From Robiginitalea marina (GTDB taxonomy: Bacteria > Bacteroidota > Bacteroidia > Flavobacteriales > Flavobacteriaceae): 64,000 nucleotides of DNA. Position numbers and translations under genes: made by a program. The notes beneath the pieces were generated by a model. The model was not told the origin of the DNA. It ran no database searches and worked only from the letters and a program-made list of their open reading frames with translations. Shown here piece by piece: positions 61,640-64,000 of this stretch (position 1 is the stretch's first letter; every line of letters starts with the position of its first letter). The stretch covers positions 62,001-126,000 of the forward strand of contig NZ_JAMXIB010000005.1 in assembly GCF_024006985.1 (NCBI RefSeq). Direction: 5' to 3'.

Positions 61640-62984
61640 GCAGATACACCGGGTATACTTTATCGGTGCCGGCGGCATAGGCATGGCTGCCCTGGCGCGC
61701 TATTTCCTGCGCCTGGGGAAACCGGTTGCCGGCTACGACCGCACGCCCAGCCCACTTACCCTGGCCCTGGAGCAGGAAGGGGCCGCCCTGCATTTTCGCG
61801 AGGCGATTGAAGAAATCCCCATGGATTTCCTGAACCCTGCACACACCCTGGTGGTCTATACCCCGGCGGTGGCAGCGGGCCATAAGGAACTGGCCTACTT
61901 CCGCCAGCAGGGCTTTACGATAAAAAAACGGGCTGAGGTACTCGGTATCATCAGCAATTCAGGTCGGTGCCTGGCCGTGGCGGGAACCCACGGGAAGACC
62001 ACCACCTCCTGTATCCTTGCCCATTTGCTGCGGGAGGCGGGCCATAAGATAACCGCTTTCCTGGGTGGGGTGTCCGAGGATTTCCAGAGCAACTTCCTTA
62101 TGGAGGGCGATGAATTTACGGTGGTAGAAGCCGATGAATATGACCGCTCCTTTTTGTGGCTGCGCCCTGAGGTAGCCTGCATCACCTCCATGGATGCAGA
62201 CCACCTCGACATCTACGGGACAGCTGAAGCGCTGGTGGAATCCTTTCAGGAATTCGCCTCAAGGCTTCGGCCGGAAGGCACCCTGCTGGTGCGCCACGGA
62301 CTCCCGGTTGTCGGCCTTACCTACGGTACGGAAGGGGGGGCAACCTATTGCATCAAAAACCTTAAGGTGGAGGCAGGGTGTTACCATTTCGACCTTGTTG
62401 CCCCGGGGCAGGAATTCAAGGGGCTCCGGTTCTGCAAGCCAGGGCGCCACAACCTGCTTAACGGGCTGGCCGCCTTTGCCATGGCCTTACAGGTGGTGCC
62501 CGCATCACAGCGCCTGGCCGACGCCCTTGCGACGTTCAAGGGGGTACAGCGGCGGTTTACCTACCGGGTAAATACCGAAGACCTGGTCTATATCGATGAT
62601 TATGCCCACCACCCTGCGGAGATCGATGCGGTCCACCAGGCCGTGCGGGAGATGCATCCCGGAAAGGAAATCCTTGCCGTGTTCCAGCCCCACCTGTTCT
62701 CAAGGACCCGCGATTTCGGGAGGGAGTTTGCACAAAGCCTCTCGAGGTTCGACCAGGTATGGCTGCTGGACATTTATCCGGCCCGGGAACTGCCACTGGA
62801 AGGGATCGATTCCCACTGGTTGTTGGAACAGATTGAAAACCCCCGTAAAAAATGGGTTTCCGGGGAGCGGCTGCTGGAAGAAATCAAAGGGGCCAGGCCC
62901 CAGGTGTTGCTTACCCTGGGGGCCGGGGATATCGGTTTGCAGGCCGGGCCCATCAAAAACGCGTTATGCCATGAAATTGAATAG
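61629..62984 (+). CDS. murC: UDP-N-acetylmuramate:L-alanine ligase
   Basis: A 451-residue Mur ligase. GAGGIGMAALARYF (about 13-26) is the UDP-binding loop, VAGTHGKTTTSCILAHLL the ATP site, and DDYAHHPAEIDA the third-domain signature. It adds L-Ala to UDP-MurNAc, the first peptide step. It overlaps murG by 11 nt and ftsQ by 14 nt, so the cluster is fully packed here. Confidence 0.95.
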   Translation: MEAEQIHRVYFIGAGGIGMAALARYFLRLGKPVAGYDRTPSPLTLALEQEGAALHFREAIEEIPMDFLNPAHTLVVYTPAVAAGHKELAYFRQQGFTIKKRAEVLGIISNSGRCLAVAGTHGKTTTSCILAHLLREAGHKITAFLGGVSEDFQSNFLMEGDEFTVVEADEYDRSFLWLRPEVACITSMDADHLDIYGTAEALVESFQEFASRLRPEGTLLVRHGLPVVGLTYGTEGGATYCIKNLKVEAGCYHFDLVAPGQEFKGLRFCKPGRHNLLNGLAAFAMALQVVPASQRLADALATFKGVQRRFTYRVNTEDLVYIDDYAHHPAEIDAVHQAVREMHPGKEILAVFQPHLFSRTRDFGREFAQSLSRFDQVWLLDIYPARELPLEGIDSHWLLEQIENPRKKWVSGERLLEEIKGARPQVLLTLGAGDIGLQAGPIKNALCHEIE

Positions 62985-63690
62985 AGATACGATAAAGTTG
63001 GTTGTGTTGGGGTGCTGCATTGCAGGGCTTTATGCCTTTGCAGATGCCCGAAGTTCCCTGCGCCGGATCAGGGAGGTGCAGATCCATTTTCAGGAAGGGG
63101 ATAACCTCTTTCTGACGGAGGCGATGGTTAATAAATTGTTAATACAAAATTATGGCCCCCTCCCGAATATGCCCAGGGAAAAGGTAGTTTTGAATGCAAT
63201 GGAATCGGTCCTGCAGGCCCATGAAATGGTGAAAGATGCGCAGGTATACCTCACTATTGATGGTAAGCTCAATACAAATATCGCGCAACGGCAACCCATT
63301 GGACGTGTAGGGGGCGAACGGTCGTTTTATCTGGACGACCAGGGCCTTGAGATGCCCCTTTCCCCCATCCATTCTGCACGGGTCCCTATCATTACGGGCA
63401 AGATTACAGGGGAAACCCTGGAGGATACCTATGCGATCCTGAAATACATCAACCAGGATCCGTTCCTGAGCAAGAATGTGATTGGGATCCACATCGAAGG
63501 TCCCTCCGATTACCACCTGAAATTCCGGTTGGAACACTTTGTGGTCCGCCTGGGGGATGTGGAGGACCTGGAATCAAAATTCAGGAATTTTAAAGCGTTT
63601 TACGCTAAGGCGTTACAGGATAAGACCCTTTTGTCATACCAGGTGGTAAGCCTGGAATTCAAGAACCAGGTAGTGTGTACTAAAATTTAA
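62971..63690 (+). CDS. ftsQ: Cell division protein FtsQ
   Basis: A 239-residue bitopic protein. A short N terminus and one membrane helix (LVVLGCCIAGLYAFA, about 10-24) precede a periplasmic part with the POTRA-like start (LRRIREVQIHFQEGDNLFLTE) and the beta domain (QPIGRVGGERSFYLDDQGLEMP). The position between murC and ftsA and the topology identify FtsQ (DivIB). It recruits FtsL and others to the septum. ftsA begins 6 nt after its stop. Confidence 0.88.
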   Translation: MKLNRDTIKLVVLGCCIAGLYAFADARSSLRRIREVQIHFQEGDNLFLTEAMVNKLLIQNYGPLPNMPREKVVLNAMESVLQAHEMVKDAQVYLTIDGKLNTNIAQRQPIGRVGGERSFYLDDQGLEMPLSPIHSARVPIITGKITGETLEDTYAILKYINQDPFLSKNVIGIHIEGPSDYHLKFRLEHFVVRLGDVEDLESKFRNFKAFYAKALQDKTLLSYQVVSLEFKNQVVCTKI

Positions 63691-63696
63691 TCCAGC

Positions 63697-64000
63697 ATGG
63701 AACAAACGAAATACTCAGTAGGTCTAGACATCGGTACCACGAAGATCGTCGCCATTATCGGGAAGGAGAACGAGTATGGCAAAATCGAGGTGCTCGGGAT
63801 CGGAAGGTCCAGGAGCCTGGGGGTGCATCGCGGGGTGGTGAACAATATTACCCAGACCATACAGTCCATCCAGCAGGCGGTGGAACAGGCCGAGGCCAAT
63901 TCCGGCCTGAAAATCGGTTCTGTGACGGTGGGGATTGCCGGGCAGCATATCCGCTCCCTGCAGCATAGCGACTATATCACCCGGCCGAATTCCGAGGAGG
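63697..64000 (+). CDS. ftsA: Cell division protein FtsA (partial, 5' end)
   Basis: The first 101 codons of an actin-like protein, cut by the window end. It begins MEQTKYSVGLDIGTTKIVAI, the phosphate-1 loop of FtsA, and continues with LGVHRGVVNNITQTIQSI and VTVGIAGQHIRSL, as in domain 1C. FtsA anchors FtsZ to the membrane. ftsZ is expected next, outside the window. Confidence 0.93.
   Translation, partial: MEQTKYSVGLDIGTTKIVAIIGKENEYGKIEVLGIGRSRSLGVHRGVVNNITQTIQSIQQAVEQAEANSGLKIGSVTVGIAGQHIRSLQHSDYITRPNSEE

Noticed and set aside
1-64000. Mobile elements, CRISPR arrays, tRNA or rRNA genes
   Set aside because: No transposase, integrase, regularly spaced long repeats, tRNA T-loop/anticodon arms or rRNA segments were found on reading the gaps.

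Overview
The window reads as a contiguous piece of chromosome from a GC-rich member of the Flavobacteriaceae (Bacteroidota). Reasons: gliding-motility genes gldA, gldB and gldC; many promoters of the Bacteroidota type (TTG, about 20 nt, TAnnTTTG); starts that lack a Shine-Dalgarno sequence and are often GTG or TTG; a methionine synthase split in two; a DAHP synthase fused to chorismate mutase at its C terminus; and a dcw cluster without murF. A Robiginitalea-like genus is a reasonable guess from base composition, but it is not proven here. No tRNA, rRNA, CRISPR array, insertion sequence or prophage gene was seen. Coding density is high and the strand changes often.

Layout. 1-10.2 kb is sulfur and methionine metabolism: the end of a homoserine dehydrogenase, a sulfhydrylase (metZ-like), an Rrf2 regulator, then DUF2061-cysH-cysD-cysN behind a promoter with an inverted repeat, and a SAM riboswitch in front of metH (two genes) and metF. 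Together they reduce sulfate, fix the sulfide into homocysteine and methylate it. 10.2-22.7 kb is a mixed set of envelope and housekeeping genes: a PagL-like lipid A deacylase, GIN-domain and SIMPL-domain proteins, a class C beta-lactamase-like hydrolase, an S10 peptidase, an agmatinase-type ureohydrolase, MscS with an unknown membrane protein, an SRAP protein and gldA.

22.7-27.2 kb is the phenylalanine/tyrosine operon (pheA, aminotransferase, tyrA, DAHP synthase-chorismate mutase). In front of pheA lies a complete-looking translational attenuator: a 22-codon leader peptide with seven aromatic residues in a row, an antiterminator stem and a terminator with eight Ts. I regard this as the most interesting element of the window. 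27.2-39.2 kb holds rsgA, dtd, a MazG-like protein, aroA, queA, rlmN, a CDF transporter, a polyprenyl synthetase and an ECF sigma factor module with a likely anti-sigma protein and an outer-membrane protein.

39.3-51.3 kb contains dnaG (all four zinc ligands lost), an atypical LuxR-type regulator (Glu at the phospho-acceptor position), nadE, gldB-gldC, a phosphofructokinase, a short alpha-glucan phosphorylase with Thr in place of the PLP lysine, a universal stress protein, a pirin, a GTPase (engB) and an alpha/beta hydrolase. 51.4 kb to the end is the dcw cell-wall and division cluster, mraZ-rsmH-ftsL-ftsI-murE-mraY-murD-ftsW-murG-murC-ftsQ-ftsA. It is tightly overlapped and preceded by three 10-bp-spaced repeats that fit a MraZ operator.
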